In this document: one piece after another, positions 54,020 through 63,173 of the stretch
Numbering within the stretch: the stretch's first letter is position 1
How the letters are laid out: each line of letters starts with the position of its first letter
Source of the DNA: Burkholderiales bacterium
GTDB lineage: Bacteria; Pseudomonadota; Gammaproteobacteria; Burkholderiales; Burkholderiaceae_D
Assembly (NCBI GenBank): GCA_016177875.1
Contig: JACOUL010000041.1
Span: 62,001-126,000, forward strand
Reading direction: 5' to 3'
DNA: 64,000 nucleotides
Made by a program: the position numbers and the translations under genes
The notes under the pieces: model-generated
Told to the model about the DNA's origin: nothing
Seen by the model: only the letters and a program-made list of their open reading frames with translations
Database searches by the model: none

Positions 54020-54724
54020 ATGCGCATATTGCTCGCCGAAGACGACACCGTGTTGGCCGATGGCTTAACCCGCTCCTTGCGCCAGGCAGGTTACGCGACC
54101 GATTGCGTCAACAACGGCGATGCCGCCGACACAGCCTTATCTACCCAAGATTTCGACTTGCTTATCTTGGATCTGGGCTTGCCTAAACTTTCCGGACTTG
54201 AAGTATTGAAGCGCTTGCGTGCACGCAACTCGCGCCTGCCTGTGCTGATCCTGACTGCTGCCGATTCGGTCGAGCAACGGGTCAAGGGCTTGGACTTGGG
54301 CGCCGACGATTACATGGCCAAACCTTTTGCCCTGTCTGAACTCGAAGCACGCGTACGTGCCCTTACGCGGCGCGGCAGCGGCGGCGGGCCGACGGTCGTC
54401 AAACACGGTCCGCTGACGTATGACCAAGTCGGCCGGGTCGCTTATCTCAATGACCAGATGCTGGAATTGTCCGCGCGCGAACTCGGCTTGCTGGAAGTAT
54501 TGCTGCAACGGACCGGACGCTTGGTATCCAAGGACCAGCTGGTCGACCACTTGTGCGAATGGGGCGAGGAAGTCAGCAACAACGCGATTGAAGTGTACGT
54601 CCATCGCTTACGTAAAAAAATTGAAGGCGCCGGTGTGCGCATCGCCACGGTGCGCGGTCTCGGCTATTGTCTCGAAAAATTTCCCGAGACGCCGAGCAAC
54701 CCCTCCGGCGGCAAGCCTGCATGA
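54020..54724 (+). CDS. OmpR-family response regulator (TctD/QseB-like)
   Basis: A 234-residue regulator. The receiver domain begins MRILLAEDDTVLADGL; the phosphoacceptor is Asp51 in LILDLGLP, with the conserved Lys in DYMAKPFALSELEAR. The C-terminal winged helix ends VHRLRKKIEGAGVRIATVRGLGYCLE. The ATG at 54020 was chosen because it puts the Asp at 51 as in homologues; an ATG seven codons upstream (53999) is the alternative. It overlaps the sensor kinase gene by ATGA and probably controls the symporter genes that follow. Confidence 0.93.
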   Translation: MRILLAEDDTVLADGLTRSLRQAGYATDCVNNGDAADTALSTQDFDLLILDLGLPKLSGLEVLKRLRARNSRLPVLILTAADSVEQRVKGLDLGADDYMAKPFALSELEARVRALTRRGSGGGPTVVKHGPLTYDQVGRVAYLNDQMLELSARELGLLEVLLQRTGRLVSKDQLVDHLCEWGEEVSNNAIEVYVHRLRKKIEGAGVRIATVRGLGYCLEKFPETPSNPSGGKPA

Positions 54725-56226
54725 GTTCTATGCATAATGCATCGGATGCTTCTGCTCCTTCCGATGAAACCTTCACTCAGCCGTCTGAAGAAAAAATCCA
54801 GCGTTCGCTATTCGGCGAGCTGCTCGACTGGTTATTAATTCCGCTGCTTCTCTTATGGCCGCTCAGCATTGCGTTTACTTACGTGGTCGCCAAGTCGATC
54901 GCCAATCAGCCTTTCGACCGCGCGCTGGAAAATACCGCGACTGTGTTGGCACAGCAAGTACGGGAAATCGATGGAAAAATAAGTGTGCCTTTAGCCAGTT
55001 CAGCGCGCGACATCTTGCATGCCGATGATACCGATACGGTGTATTTCCAAATTCTCGGTCCGCGCGGCGAATTAATTGCCGGCGACCGCGACATGCCCGC
55101 CCCTCATGCGGAAGAAAATCCAAGAATCGGCGTAGTGCAATTTCGCGACGATGCCGTGCATGGCACAGAAGTACGCATCGCAACGATCCGCGTCGACTTG
55201 CGAAAGTCGCGCGCTCTTGCGATGGGAGCCGCAGAGCCGCGCATCGCCCTGGTGCAAATCGGCGAAACCCTGGGCAAGCGAGGACATCTCGCCAATGAAA
55301 TTATTAAAGGCGTCGTGCTGCCGCAGTTCATCATCTTACCGATTGCATTGGCGCTGCTTTGGCTGGCGTTGTCGCGCGGCCTTTCTCCGCTAGCGGAATT
55401 GCAAAGCCGTATACGCGCACGCCGGCCGGACGACTTAAGTCCGATCGAAGCGGGTCAAGTGCCGGAAGAAATCTCGCCGCTGGTCGCCTCTCTTAATGAC
55501 TTGCTGGAGCGGCTTTCGCAATCGATCGAAGTGCAAAAACGCTTCATTGCCGATGCCGCCCATCAAATGAAAACACCGCTGGCTGGATTACGCACACAGT
55601 CGGAATTGGCGTTGCGCCAAACCAGCCAGGAAGAAATACAGCGCTCCCTCATGCAATTGGCAAAAAGTTCGGAATCCGCCACACGCATGGTGAATCAATT
55701 GCTGGCATTGGCACGAGCGGAGCATCAAGGCCCGGCCGCCAATCCATTTGCTCCCGTGAACCTCAATGACCTGGCGCGCCACGTCGTACAGGACTGGGTG
55801 CAAACCTCCTTTACGCGCAACATCGATCTCGGATTTGAAGAACCCGAGCAGCCGCTCACCATCCTAGGCAATCCCGTCACCTTACGCGAACTAGTCTCTA
55901 ATTTGGTGGATAACGCACTGCGTTACACCCCCGCAAAGGGTTTCGTGACGGTACGTGTGCGCAGCGACGCCGATCAGCAGCATATATTGCTGGAGGTGGA
56001 AGATAATGGCCCAGGCATCCCGCCGTCTGAGCGTGCGCATGTATTCGACCGCTTTTATCGTGTTTTGGGCAACGATGTCGAAGGCAGCGGATTAGGATTG
56101 GCGATCGTGCGCGAAATCGCTCAACAGCATGACGCCGAAGTGGATGTCTTCAATAATCCGCACTGCTCCGATCCGAAAGCGCCCGGCTGTTTGTTCCGTG
56201 TGACTTTTCCTTTGCCAAAGCCATGA
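54721..56226 (+). CDS. Sensor histidine kinase (TctE-like)
   Basis: A 501-residue inner-membrane kinase with two membrane segments (about 36-57 and 200-220), a periplasmic 2CSK-type sensor domain between them, a HAMP-like linker, the phosphoacceptor His281 in RFIADAAHQMKTPLAGL, and an ATPase domain with LVSNLVDNALRYTP, EDNGPGIPPSER and GSGLGLAIVREIA. TctE relatives sense carboxylates. The gene overlaps the regulator upstream and the small symporter subunit downstream by four bases each, so sensing and transport are tied in one transcript. Confidence 0.93.
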   Translation: MSSMHNASDASAPSDETFTQPSEEKIQRSLFGELLDWLLIPLLLLWPLSIAFTYVVAKSIANQPFDRALENTATVLAQQVREIDGKISVPLASSARDILHADDTDTVYFQILGPRGELIAGDRDMPAPHAEENPRIGVVQFRDDAVHGTEVRIATIRVDLRKSRALAMGAAEPRIALVQIGETLGKRGHLANEIIKGVVLPQFIILPIALALLWLALSRGLSPLAELQSRIRARRPDDLSPIEAGQVPEEISPLVASLNDLLERLSQSIEVQKRFIADAAHQMKTPLAGLRTQSELALRQTSQEEIQRSLMQLAKSSESATRMVNQLLALARAEHQGPAANPFAPVNLNDLARHVVQDWVQTSFTRNIDLGFEEPEQPLTILGNPVTLRELVSNLVDNALRYTPAKGFVTVRVRSDADQQHILLEVEDNGPGIPPSERAHVFDRFYRVLGNDVEGSGLGLAIVREIAQQHDAEVDVFNNPHCSDPKAPGCLFRVTFPLPKP

Positions 56227-56504
56227 ATGCCGATCGTAAAATTGACGCGCTGGCTCAAAGGGCACGTATCTGGAGCCGCACTGAAAAGCTGACGCTGAAG
56301 TTATTGCTTGTGTGGGCGAGCGTGACGCTCGGTGTGATTTTCTTTGCGCGAGAATTGTCGAGCCTGACCCTATTCGGCTGGCCCCTATCGTTTTACATGG
56401 CGGCGCAAGGCGCCCTTCTCGTCTATCTCGCAATCGTGGTCGCATATGCTTGGCGCATGCATCGCACGGAGCGCTCCCACGAGGAAATCAGTCATGACGC
56501 ATGA
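56223..56504 (+). CDS. DUF4212 small subunit of a sodium:solute symporter
   Basis: A 93-residue membrane protein with two hydrophobic segments (about 25-45 and 53-77) and the pattern LFGWPLSFYMAAQGALLVYLAIV that marks DUF4212. Proteins of this family are encoded directly before large SSS-family transporters, as here, where the two genes overlap by 11 bases. It is presumed to be an accessory subunit needed for the transporter. Confidence 0.9.
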   Translation: MNADRKIDALAQRARIWSRTEKLTLKLLLVWASVTLGVIFFARELSSLTLFGWPLSFYMAAQGALLVYLAIVVAYAWRMHRTERSHEEISHDA

Positions 56505-58530
56505 CGCGTACGCGCGGCGCCTCAAGCGCTACTACTTAAGCTTCATGCTAGGATTCCTGGCGTTCCTGGCGGCGCTGGCAATATTGGAGAAAGAAGGATT
56601 TCCGCGTAGCTGGATCGGTTACCTCTTTCTATTTTCGAGCATCGCCTTGTATGCGGCGATCGGCGTCATGAGCCGCACTTCGAACGTGTCGGAATACTAT
56701 GTGGCCGGCCGGCGCGTGCCGGCGCTATTCAACGGCATGGCAACCGCGGCTGATTGGATGTCGGCGGCGACGTTCATCAGCTTGGCCGGCGGCTTGTATC
56801 TATATGGCTTTGACGGACTGGCCTATTTGATGGGTTGGACCGGCGGCTTTTGTCTCGTCGCTCTGCTGATCGCGCCTTATCTGCGTAAGTTCGGCCACTA
56901 CACGATTCCCGATTTTTTGGCGGCGCGTTATGCCGGCCGCCATAACGGCAATTTGATTCGTGTCATCGGCGCGATTGCCACCGTTCTTGTTTCATTTACC
57001 TATGTCGTCGCGCAGATTTACGGAGTGGGCTTGATTGCGTCGCGCTTTACCGGCGTGGATTTTTCAGTCGGCATTTTTCTCGGTTTGGCGAGCATTCTCG
57101 TGTGTTCTTTTCTGGGCGGCATGCGTGCGGTTACGTGGACGCAGGTGGCGCAATACATCATCATTCTGATCGCCTTCCTCATTCCCGTCACTTGGTTATC
57201 GGTAAAACATACCAAGATACCGGTCCCGCAAGTGGCTTACGGCGCCGTGCTACCGGAGTTAGCCGAGCGTGAGAAGGTCCTGATTGACGATCCGCGCGAG
57301 CAAGAAGTGCGTTCAATATATCAACGCCGCGCAGCGGAATATGACGCGAAACTGAAGGCCTTGCCGCATTCATTTGAAGAAGGGCGAATCGAAGCGCGCC
57401 GCCGCGTCGACGAACTCAAGCAAGCCAATGCCTCTCTGGCGGAAATTAAAGCAGCAAGCCGCTCGTTGGCGAATTACCCGCAAGACCCGGAAGCCGCACG
57501 AGTCAAATGGACGGAAGCCAAAAACGCCAATCTCGCGCGCGCCGAACCGCCGGTCGCCCATGTGAAACCCTTCCCCGGCAAAGACCAAGCCACTTCGGAT
57601 GCCAAGCGCAATAATTTTCTGGCGCTGGTGCTATGCCTCATGATGGGCACGGCGGCATTGCCGCATGTGCTCACGCGCTACTACACCACGCCGTCGGTAA
57701 CGGAAGCCCGCTTTTCCGTAGCCTGGACCATGTTCTTCATCATGCTGATCTATTTGACCATTCCGGCGCTGGCGGTGCTGGTCAAGTACGATATTTACAC
57801 TTCATTGGTCGGCATGAATTTCACCGAACTGCCGTCGTGGGTACCGTACTGGCACGGAGTCGACAAAGCCAATCCGCTGGTAACCATTACGGACATCAAT
57901 AGCGACGGTATCGTGCAGTTGGCGGAAATCGTGCTGGACGGCGACATCGTGGTGCTGGCCATGCCGGAAATTGCCGGCTTGCCCTATGTGATTTCCGGAT
58001 TGATTGCTGCGGGCGGTTTGGCATCCGCATTGTCGACCGCCGACGGTTTGTTATTGACGATTGCCAGCGCCTTGTCTCACGACATTTATTACAAGGTCGC
58101 CGATCCTAGCGCCTCGACCCAAAAGCGGGTGACGATTTCAAAGCTGTTTTTGCTGGTGGTCGCCCTCATCGCCGCGTATGTCGCCTCCCTGAAACCGAGC
58201 GATATTTTATCGATGGTGGGCGCGGCATTTTCGCTGGCGGCCTCAGCCTTGTTTCCTGCGCTGGTGCTGGGTGTGTTTTGGAAGCGCGCCAATAAAGCGG
58301 GCGCAATCGCCGGAATCGTGACGGGATTTTCAGTATGCGTGTATTACATGGCCCACACAGCACCTGTTTTAGGCGGTTCGGTTGCCGGGCAATGGTTTCA
58401 TATAGCGCCCGTCTCTGCCGGCGTATTCGGCGTACCGGCGGGCTTGGCTGCGATTATTTTTGTGAGCCTCCTGACGGAGCCGCCCGATCCGCGGTCCGCA
58501 GCTTTCGTCGATTACATTCGAGAAGCGTAA
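56494..58530 (+). CDS. SSS-family sodium:solute symporter (VC_2705-like)
   Basis: A 678-residue inner-membrane protein with about 13 helices. The SSS features include SEYYVAGRRVPALFNGMATAADWMSAATFISLAGGLY (read in parts) and the C-terminal SALSTADGLLLTIASALSHD, which lines the sodium site. Between helices around residues 255-375 a long charged, coiled-coil-like insert interrupts the core (EREKVLIDDPREQEVRS... to GKDQATSDAKRNN), typical of the group that carries a DUF4212 partner. The substrate is likely a short monocarboxylate such as acetate, lactate or pyruvate, inferred from relatives. GAGG lies 9 bases before the ATG. Confidence 0.92.
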   Translation: MTHDAYARRLKRYYLSFMLGFLAFLAALAILEKEGFPRSWIGYLFLFSSIALYAAIGVMSRTSNVSEYYVAGRRVPALFNGMATAADWMSAATFISLAGGLYLYGFDGLAYLMGWTGGFCLVALLIAPYLRKFGHYTIPDFLAARYAGRHNGNLIRVIGAIATVLVSFTYVVAQIYGVGLIASRFTGVDFSVGIFLGLASILVCSFLGGMRAVTWTQVAQYIIILIAFLIPVTWLSVKHTKIPVPQVAYGAVLPELAEREKVLIDDPREQEVRSIYQRRAAEYDAKLKALPHSFEEGRIEARRRVDELKQANASLAEIKAASRSLANYPQDPEAARVKWTEAKNANLARAEPPVAHVKPFPGKDQATSDAKRNNFLALVLCLMMGTAALPHVLTRYYTTPSVTEARFSVAWTMFFIMLIYLTIPALAVLVKYDIYTSLVGMNFTELPSWVPYWHGVDKANPLVTITDINSDGIVQLAEIVLDGDIVVLAMPEIAGLPYVISGLIAAGGLASALSTADGLLLTIASALSHDIYYKVADPSASTQKRVTISKLFLLVVALIAAYVASLKPSDILSMVGAAFSLAASALFPALVLGVFWKRANKAGAIAGIVTGFSVCVYYMAHTAPVLGGSVAGQWFHIAPVSAGVFGVPAGLAAIIFVSLLTEPPDPRSAAFVDYIREA

Positions 58531-59762
58531 CCGTTTTGTTCTTCCCTCGCTTCTTCGGCAATACAAATTCCACACAAGATAGCGAGCATTACGGCATAAA
58601 ATCCGGCCCCGACATGATGCGCAAAAAACACCATGGTGAGGCCGAATAAAAAAGTCGACGCTACCAAGATTACGCCGGCCACCGCAAACGGATAATTCGC
58701 GGCGGGCTTGCGCAAACGGCGCAGAAAAAAGTGCAAGGGCGCGGCATATAACGCCATGAGTGCGGCCACGCCCAACAAACCTTGCGTCGCTAATGCATGC
58801 ATGAATTCATTGTGCGCATGATAGTAACCGGCCACTGGCGCGGCCAACTCGCCGCGCGCCACTAGTTCCCGCAAGCCGGTGTTGAAATGGGCACGCCCGA
58901 CGCCGGCAATCGGATGTTCCAAAAACATGTGCCATGCGCCGCGCCACATTTCCACACGCAAGCCGATGGAGGTGTCGACATTGCCCGCACGATACTGCGC
59001 CAACTCTTCCGTAATCATGGTTAGCCGTTTGCCGACGCCGATTTCGGCACTCAATGCAGCGAGCGCGAGCAAGATCGCAGCGGAAACAAAGCACAGCAAT
59101 GCGACTCTGCTCAAGCGCCATTCCCGGCGCCAAAAAGGCAGCGCAGCCAATGGCAGCGCGATCCATCCGCCGCGCGATTCGGAAAGCAGCGATGCGCCGA
59201 TGCCGAGCAAAAAAGCAATGTAAGGCAAGAGCCGCAAGCGCGTCGCTGCAAAACGCTGAACACCGGCGAGCGACATCAGGCCGAGCGCCATGGCGATATC
59301 GCCGAACATGATCACCAAGTGGTAGCCGCCGGCGCGTTCCAAATGCAGGTAGAAACGTTGGTAAATTGCGAATAGCGCCGCGCCTAAAGTGCCGAGGAAT
59401 ACGCCGTACCAAAACCAATCCGGCTTCGGCTTGCTATGAGCGATGAGGCCGATTGCGAAAACGGCAAGCAACTGGCGAAAAGGATTATCGAGAAAATTGA
59501 GCTCGTGTGAAAACGAATGAATCGACAACACCGCCACGCCGAGATAAATCCCGAAGGCAGCAAAAATCCAGCGAGTGGAATGGAACAGCCGCTGCCGTGT
59601 TTGCCACAAGCGCTTGGCGAATACCAGGGTTCCTATAAGCAGGCAAACTTCGACGAGTCCGACCCCAAATGAAGTCGTCAACGTCAATAGCGGAAACAAT
59701 AAAATCAGCGATGAAAAAACAATTTGTTCTGCCGGATATGCTGTCGCCGAATTACTTTTCAT
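58512..59762 (-). CDS. O-antigen ligase/polymerase-like membrane protein (Wzy_C domain)
   Basis: A 416-residue membrane protein with ten or more helices and a Wzy_C-type periplasmic loop: LRVEMWRGAWHMFLEHPIAGVGRAHFNTGL, then YYHAHNEFMHALATQGLLG (read in parts). This fits WaaL O-antigen ligases or PglL-type O-oligosaccharyltransferases, the latter being pilin glycosylation enzymes in related bacteria. The ATG at 59762 is uncertain; a TTG at 59768 is close by. Its stop overlaps the symporter gene's last codons by 19 bases, convergently. No LPS genes are nearby, so PglL-like pilin glycosylation remains open. Confidence 0.85.
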   Translation of the reverse strand: MKSNSATAYPAEQIVFSSLILLFPLLTLTTSFGVGLVEVCLLIGTLVFAKRLWQTRQRLFHSTRWIFAAFGIYLGVAVLSIHSFSHELNFLDNPFRQLLAVFAIGLIAHSKPKPDWFWYGVFLGTLGAALFAIYQRFYLHLERAGGYHLVIMFGDIAMALGLMSLAGVQRFAATRLRLLPYIAFLLGIGASLLSESRGGWIALPLAALPFWRREWRLSRVALLCFVSAAILLALAALSAEIGVGKRLTMITEELAQYRAGNVDTSIGLRVEMWRGAWHMFLEHPIAGVGRAHFNTGLRELVARGELAAPVAGYYHAHNEFMHALATQGLLGVAALMALYAAPLHFFLRRLRKPAANYPFAVAGVILVASTFLFGLTMVFFAHHVGAGFYAVMLAILCGICIAEEAREEQNGYASRM

Positions 59763-59881
59763 TATCAAAAAAATGCATTTCCTAAACTTATAAGCTTGGT
59801 ATTGAAGCACACAACCCGGAAATTGAAAAATTCGTGCATTATGGAAAGACTGCGAACCTCTTCAGGAATTGATTATTCCCC

Positions 59882-59898
59882 TTGGCATGCTTCTTGTT
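59882..59898 (+). promoter_or_regulatory. Sigma-54-like promoter upstream of the ATP-grasp cluster
   Basis: The sequence ttggcatgcttcttgtt fits YTGGCACGrNNNTTGCW with GG and the -12 position correctly spaced but with T for C in both the -24 box and the -12 GC dinucleotide, and C at the purine position. It ends 22 bases before the first start codon. The mismatch in the -12 GC makes it a candidate only. Confidence 0.4.
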
Positions 59899-59919
59899 AG
59901 GTAGAAACAAACGTGAGAG

Positions 59920-61347
59920 ATGATGCGAGCCATGCCAAAAATTTTCGATGAAATGTATTCGGACGACGCGGCCACGGTGCGCCGTCATTACCGCGAACTG
60001 GAAGCCTGGCTCGCCGAACAGCCGACCGACGGGATCGCCGCCAAACGCGCGGAAGCCGACTTAATTTTCCGGCGCGTCGGCATCACTTTCGCGGTGTACG
60101 GCAACGATGCCGGCACCGAACGCCTCATCCCTTTTGACATCATCCCGCGCATTATTCCGGCAGCCGAATGGTCAATGCTCGAAAAAGGATTGGTGCAGCG
60201 CGTTCAAGCGCTCAATATGTTCATCCACGATATTTATCATGATCAGAATATCGTGAAAGCCGGGGTCATTCCGCCGGAGCAGATTTTCCGCAATGCGCAG
60301 TACCGCCCCGAAATCCAAGGAATCTCCGTGGTTTCCGACATTTACGCTCACATTGCCGGCATTGACCTGGTGCGTGCCGGCGAGGGCGAATTCTATGTAC
60401 TGGAAGATAATCTGCGCGTTCCATCCGGCGTGTCTTACATGCTGGAAGACCGCAAGATGATGATGCGCTTATTTCCTGAGCTTTTTTCGCGTTATAAAGT
60501 CGCGCCGGTCGCGCATTATCCCGATCTGCTGCTGGAAAACCTGCTCTCGGTGGCGCCGATGGGCGTGACCGATCCCACCGTGGTCGTCATGACGCCGGGC
60601 ATGTATAACTCAGCCTATTTCGAACACGCCTTCCTGGCCCAGCAAATGGGGGTGGAATTGGTCGAGGGGCAGGACTTATTCGTCAATGACAATGCGGTCT
60701 ATATGCGCACCACGCATGGTCCCAAGCGAGTCGATGTGATTTATCGCCGCATCGACGACGATTTTCTCGATCCGCTTGCCTTCCGTGCCGATTCGACTTT
60801 GGGCGTCGCCGGTCTGCTGTCCGTCTATCGCGCGGGTCGTGTCACGCTTGCCAATGCGATCGGCACCGGCGTGGCGGACGATAAGTCGATCTATCCCTAT
60901 GTGCCGGACATGATCAAGTTTTATTTATCCGAGGAACCGATTCTCAACAATGTGCCGACCTACCAATGCCGCAAAAAAGCCGATCTCTCCTATACCTTGG
61001 AGCACTTATCCGACCTGGTCGTCAAGGAAGTGCATGGCGCCGGCGGTTATGGAATGCTGATCGGCCCAACTGCCAGCTCGGCTGAAATTGAAGATTTTCG
61101 TCAGCGCCTGCTCGCCAAGCCCGAAGGCTACATCGCCCAACCGACCTTGGCTTTGTCTGCCTGCCCGACCTATGTGGAATCCGGTATCGCACCGCGCCAT
61201 ATCGATTTGCGGCCATTCGTCTTATCCGGCAAAACAATTTCGATGGTGCCGGGCGGCTTGACGCGGGTCGCCTTGAAAGAAGGATCGCTGGTGGTGAATT
61301 CGTCGCAAGGCGGCGGCACCAAGGACACCTGGATACTGGAACAATAA
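59920..61347 (+). CDS. Circularly permuted ATP-grasp protein (type 2)
   Basis: A 475-residue soluble protein of the circularly permuted ATP-grasp group (DUF404/DUF407), related in fold to glutathionylspermidine synthase. Typical stretches are TFAVYGNDAGTERLIPFDIIPRII, FIHDIYHDQNIVKAGVIPPE, GEGEFYVLEDNLRVPSGVSYMLE, KEVHGAGGYGML and LRPFVLSG (read in parts). It is predicted to form amide or peptide-like bonds using ATP; its substrate is unknown. The first ATG is at 59920, with others in frame at 59923 and 59932. It heads the conserved cluster with alpha-E, transglutaminase and Anbu genes. Confidence 0.9.
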   Translation: MMRAMPKIFDEMYSDDAATVRRHYRELEAWLAEQPTDGIAAKRAEADLIFRRVGITFAVYGNDAGTERLIPFDIIPRIIPAAEWSMLEKGLVQRVQALNMFIHDIYHDQNIVKAGVIPPEQIFRNAQYRPEIQGISVVSDIYAHIAGIDLVRAGEGEFYVLEDNLRVPSGVSYMLEDRKMMMRLFPELFSRYKVAPVAHYPDLLLENLLSVAPMGVTDPTVVVMTPGMYNSAYFEHAFLAQQMGVELVEGQDLFVNDNAVYMRTTHGPKRVDVIYRRIDDDFLDPLAFRADSTLGVAGLLSVYRAGRVTLANAIGTGVADDKSIYPYVPDMIKFYLSEEPILNNVPTYQCRKKADLSYTLEHLSDLVVKEVHGAGGYGMLIGPTASSAEIEDFRQRLLAKPEGYIAQPTLALSACPTYVESGIAPRHIDLRPFVLSGKTISMVPGGLTRVALKEGSLVVNSSQGGGTKDTWILEQ

Positions 61348-61356
61348 AGGATACGC

Positions 61357-62307
61357 ATGCTGAGCCGCACCGCCGATCATTTATTCTGGATGGCGCGCTA
61401 TACGGAGCGCGCCGAGAACACCGCGCGGCTGCTGGACGTCAACCTGCAAACCTCGCTCTTGCCGCAATCGCCGCAAGCCGCGGAGCAAGGTTGGCGCGCC
61501 ATGCTCGGCATCTCGGAATTGCAAAGTCTGTACGATCACCAATACAGTGCTTTGACAGCTGAAGATGTGCTGGATTTCATGGTGAACGATCCCACCAATC
61601 CCTCGTCGATTACTTCTTGTTTATTTCAAGCCCGCGAAAATGCGCGTGCCGTGCGCGGCAGTCTTACCACCGAAGTGTGGGAAACCTTGAACACCACCTG
61701 GCTGGAAATGCAGGTTCATGTAAAAAACCGGATGCTCAAACGCGATCCGGGTCAATTCTTCGAATGGGTGAAACATCGCTCTCACCTGTCGCGCGGCGTG
61801 AATTTCGGCACCATGTTGAAAGACGATGCCTTTTACTTCATTCGTCTCGGCACATTTTTGGAACGCGCCGACAACACGGCTCGCATTCTCGATGTGAAAT
61901 TTCACGGTGCGCAAGAAGACAAGAAATCGGACGACGAAGCCCCGATTGATTTCTATTACTGGGCCGCGATCCTGCGTTCGGTTTCGGCGTTCGAAATTTA
62001 TCGCAAGGTATATCGCGACGTCATCACACCGGCGCGGGTGGCGGAATTGCTGATGTTGCGGCCCGACATGCCGCGCTCTCTGCTCGCCTGCATGGATGAA
62101 GTCGTCGCCAATCTTAGGCAAGTCAGCAATGATTTATCGGCGGATACGGAAAGACTTGCCGGCAAGCTCCATGCAGACCTTCAATTTACCCGTATCGAAG
62201 ACATTTTGGATGCAGGCTTGCACGATTACCTGACGGCGTTCCTGGAACGCATTTACGAAATCGGCAACGGCGTCAGCCGCGACTTCCTGGTGCCGATTGC
62301 GGCATAA
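61357..62307 (+). CDS. Alpha-E domain protein (DUF403)
   Basis: A 316-residue all-helical protein starting MLSRTADHLFWMARYTERAENTARLLDV, which is the hallmark of the alpha-E family. It always accompanies circularly permuted ATP-grasp proteins, and in some genomes the two are fused, so it is probably a partner subunit. AAAGGA lies 8 bases before the ATG and 10 bases separate it from the ATP-grasp gene. The molecular role is unknown. Confidence 0.9.
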   Translation: MLSRTADHLFWMARYTERAENTARLLDVNLQTSLLPQSPQAAEQGWRAMLGISELQSLYDHQYSALTAEDVLDFMVNDPTNPSSITSCLFQARENARAVRGSLTTEVWETLNTTWLEMQVHVKNRMLKRDPGQFFEWVKHRSHLSRGVNFGTMLKDDAFYFIRLGTFLERADNTARILDVKFHGAQEDKKSDDEAPIDFYYWAAILRSVSAFEIYRKVYRDVITPARVAELLMLRPDMPRSLLACMDEVVANLRQVSNDLSADTERLAGKLHADLQFTRIEDILDAGLHDYLTAFLERIYEIGNGVSRDFLVPIAA

Positions 62308-62314
62308 TGCAGAG

Positions 62315-63112
62315 ATGCTTTGCATACGCCACGAAACCGTTTACCGGTATACCGCGCCGATTGCCTACACCATACAGCAAGTGCGCCTTACGCCTCGTAG
62401 CGAAGCGCATCAGCACGTGCAGTCATGGCAGCTCAAAACGCCCGGACTTTGCCATGCGTTCACAGATGCCTTCGGCAACCTGTGCCATACCCTGACCATC
62501 ACCGGCCGGCACAGTGAAGTGCGTATCGTCGCCGAAGGCGTGGTCGAGGTGATGGAATTAGACCGTGGACGCTTGCCCGACAATGGCCTGCTTTCGCCAT
62601 TGGTGTTTACCGTACCGAGCCGTTTGACAGAAACGGCACCCGCTGTCATGCAGTTTGCCGCCCGACATCTCGCGCTTGGACCACGCAGCGCCGCACTATT
62701 GTCGCTCGCGGAAGCGATTCGCGGTGCAGTGAAGTACCAAGGTGGTGCAACCGGCGTCGACACCACGGCAGTCGACGCTTTGCAATTAGGGCAAGGCGTA
62801 TGCCAAGACCATGCACATCTTTTTATCGCCTGTTGCCATACGCAAGGCATCCCGGCGCGTTATGTATCCGGCTATATCCATGCAGGCGATACCGACCACG
62901 CCGAAAGCCATGCCTGGGTCGACGTCTGGGTGGAAGAAGTCGATTATTCGGGATGGATCAGCATTGACGTCACGCACGCGAAGTTCGCCGGCGCCATGCA
63001 TTGCCGGCTGGCGGTTGGTCGCGATTACGGCTCGGCCGGCCCGGTACGGGGCATGCGCCGCGGCGGCGGCAACGAAACCCTCTCGGTTCAAGTCGATGTA
63101 TCCTCGGCTTAG
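62315..63112 (+). CDS. Transglutaminase-like cysteine protease family protein
   Basis: A 265-residue protein with an N-terminal bacterial transglutaminase-like domain and a papain-fold core. The catalytic triad is readable: Cys in LGQGVCQDHAHLFIA, His in ESHAWVDVWV, Asp in SIDVTHAKF. Relatives are probably peptidases or amidases rather than crosslinking enzymes. The ATG at 62315 was preferred to a TTG six codons upstream that overlaps the alpha-E gene. It is the third gene of the cluster and may reverse or process the bonds made by the ATP-grasp protein. Confidence 0.9.
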   Translation: MLCIRHETVYRYTAPIAYTIQQVRLTPRSEAHQHVQSWQLKTPGLCHAFTDAFGNLCHTLTITGRHSEVRIVAEGVVEVMELDRGRLPDNGLLSPLVFTVPSRLTETAPAVMQFAARHLALGPRSAALLSLAEAIRGAVKYQGGATGVDTTAVDALQLGQGVCQDHAHLFIACCHTQGIPARYVSGYIHAGDTDHAESHAWVDVWVEEVDYSGWISIDVTHAKFAGAMHCRLAVGRDYGSAGPVRGMRRGGGNETLSVQVDVSSA

Positions 63113-63173
63113 GAAGCTGTTCGAGCCTTATTGCCTCCGGTAGAATGGGATTTTTCGCTATGTCCATTCAAAA

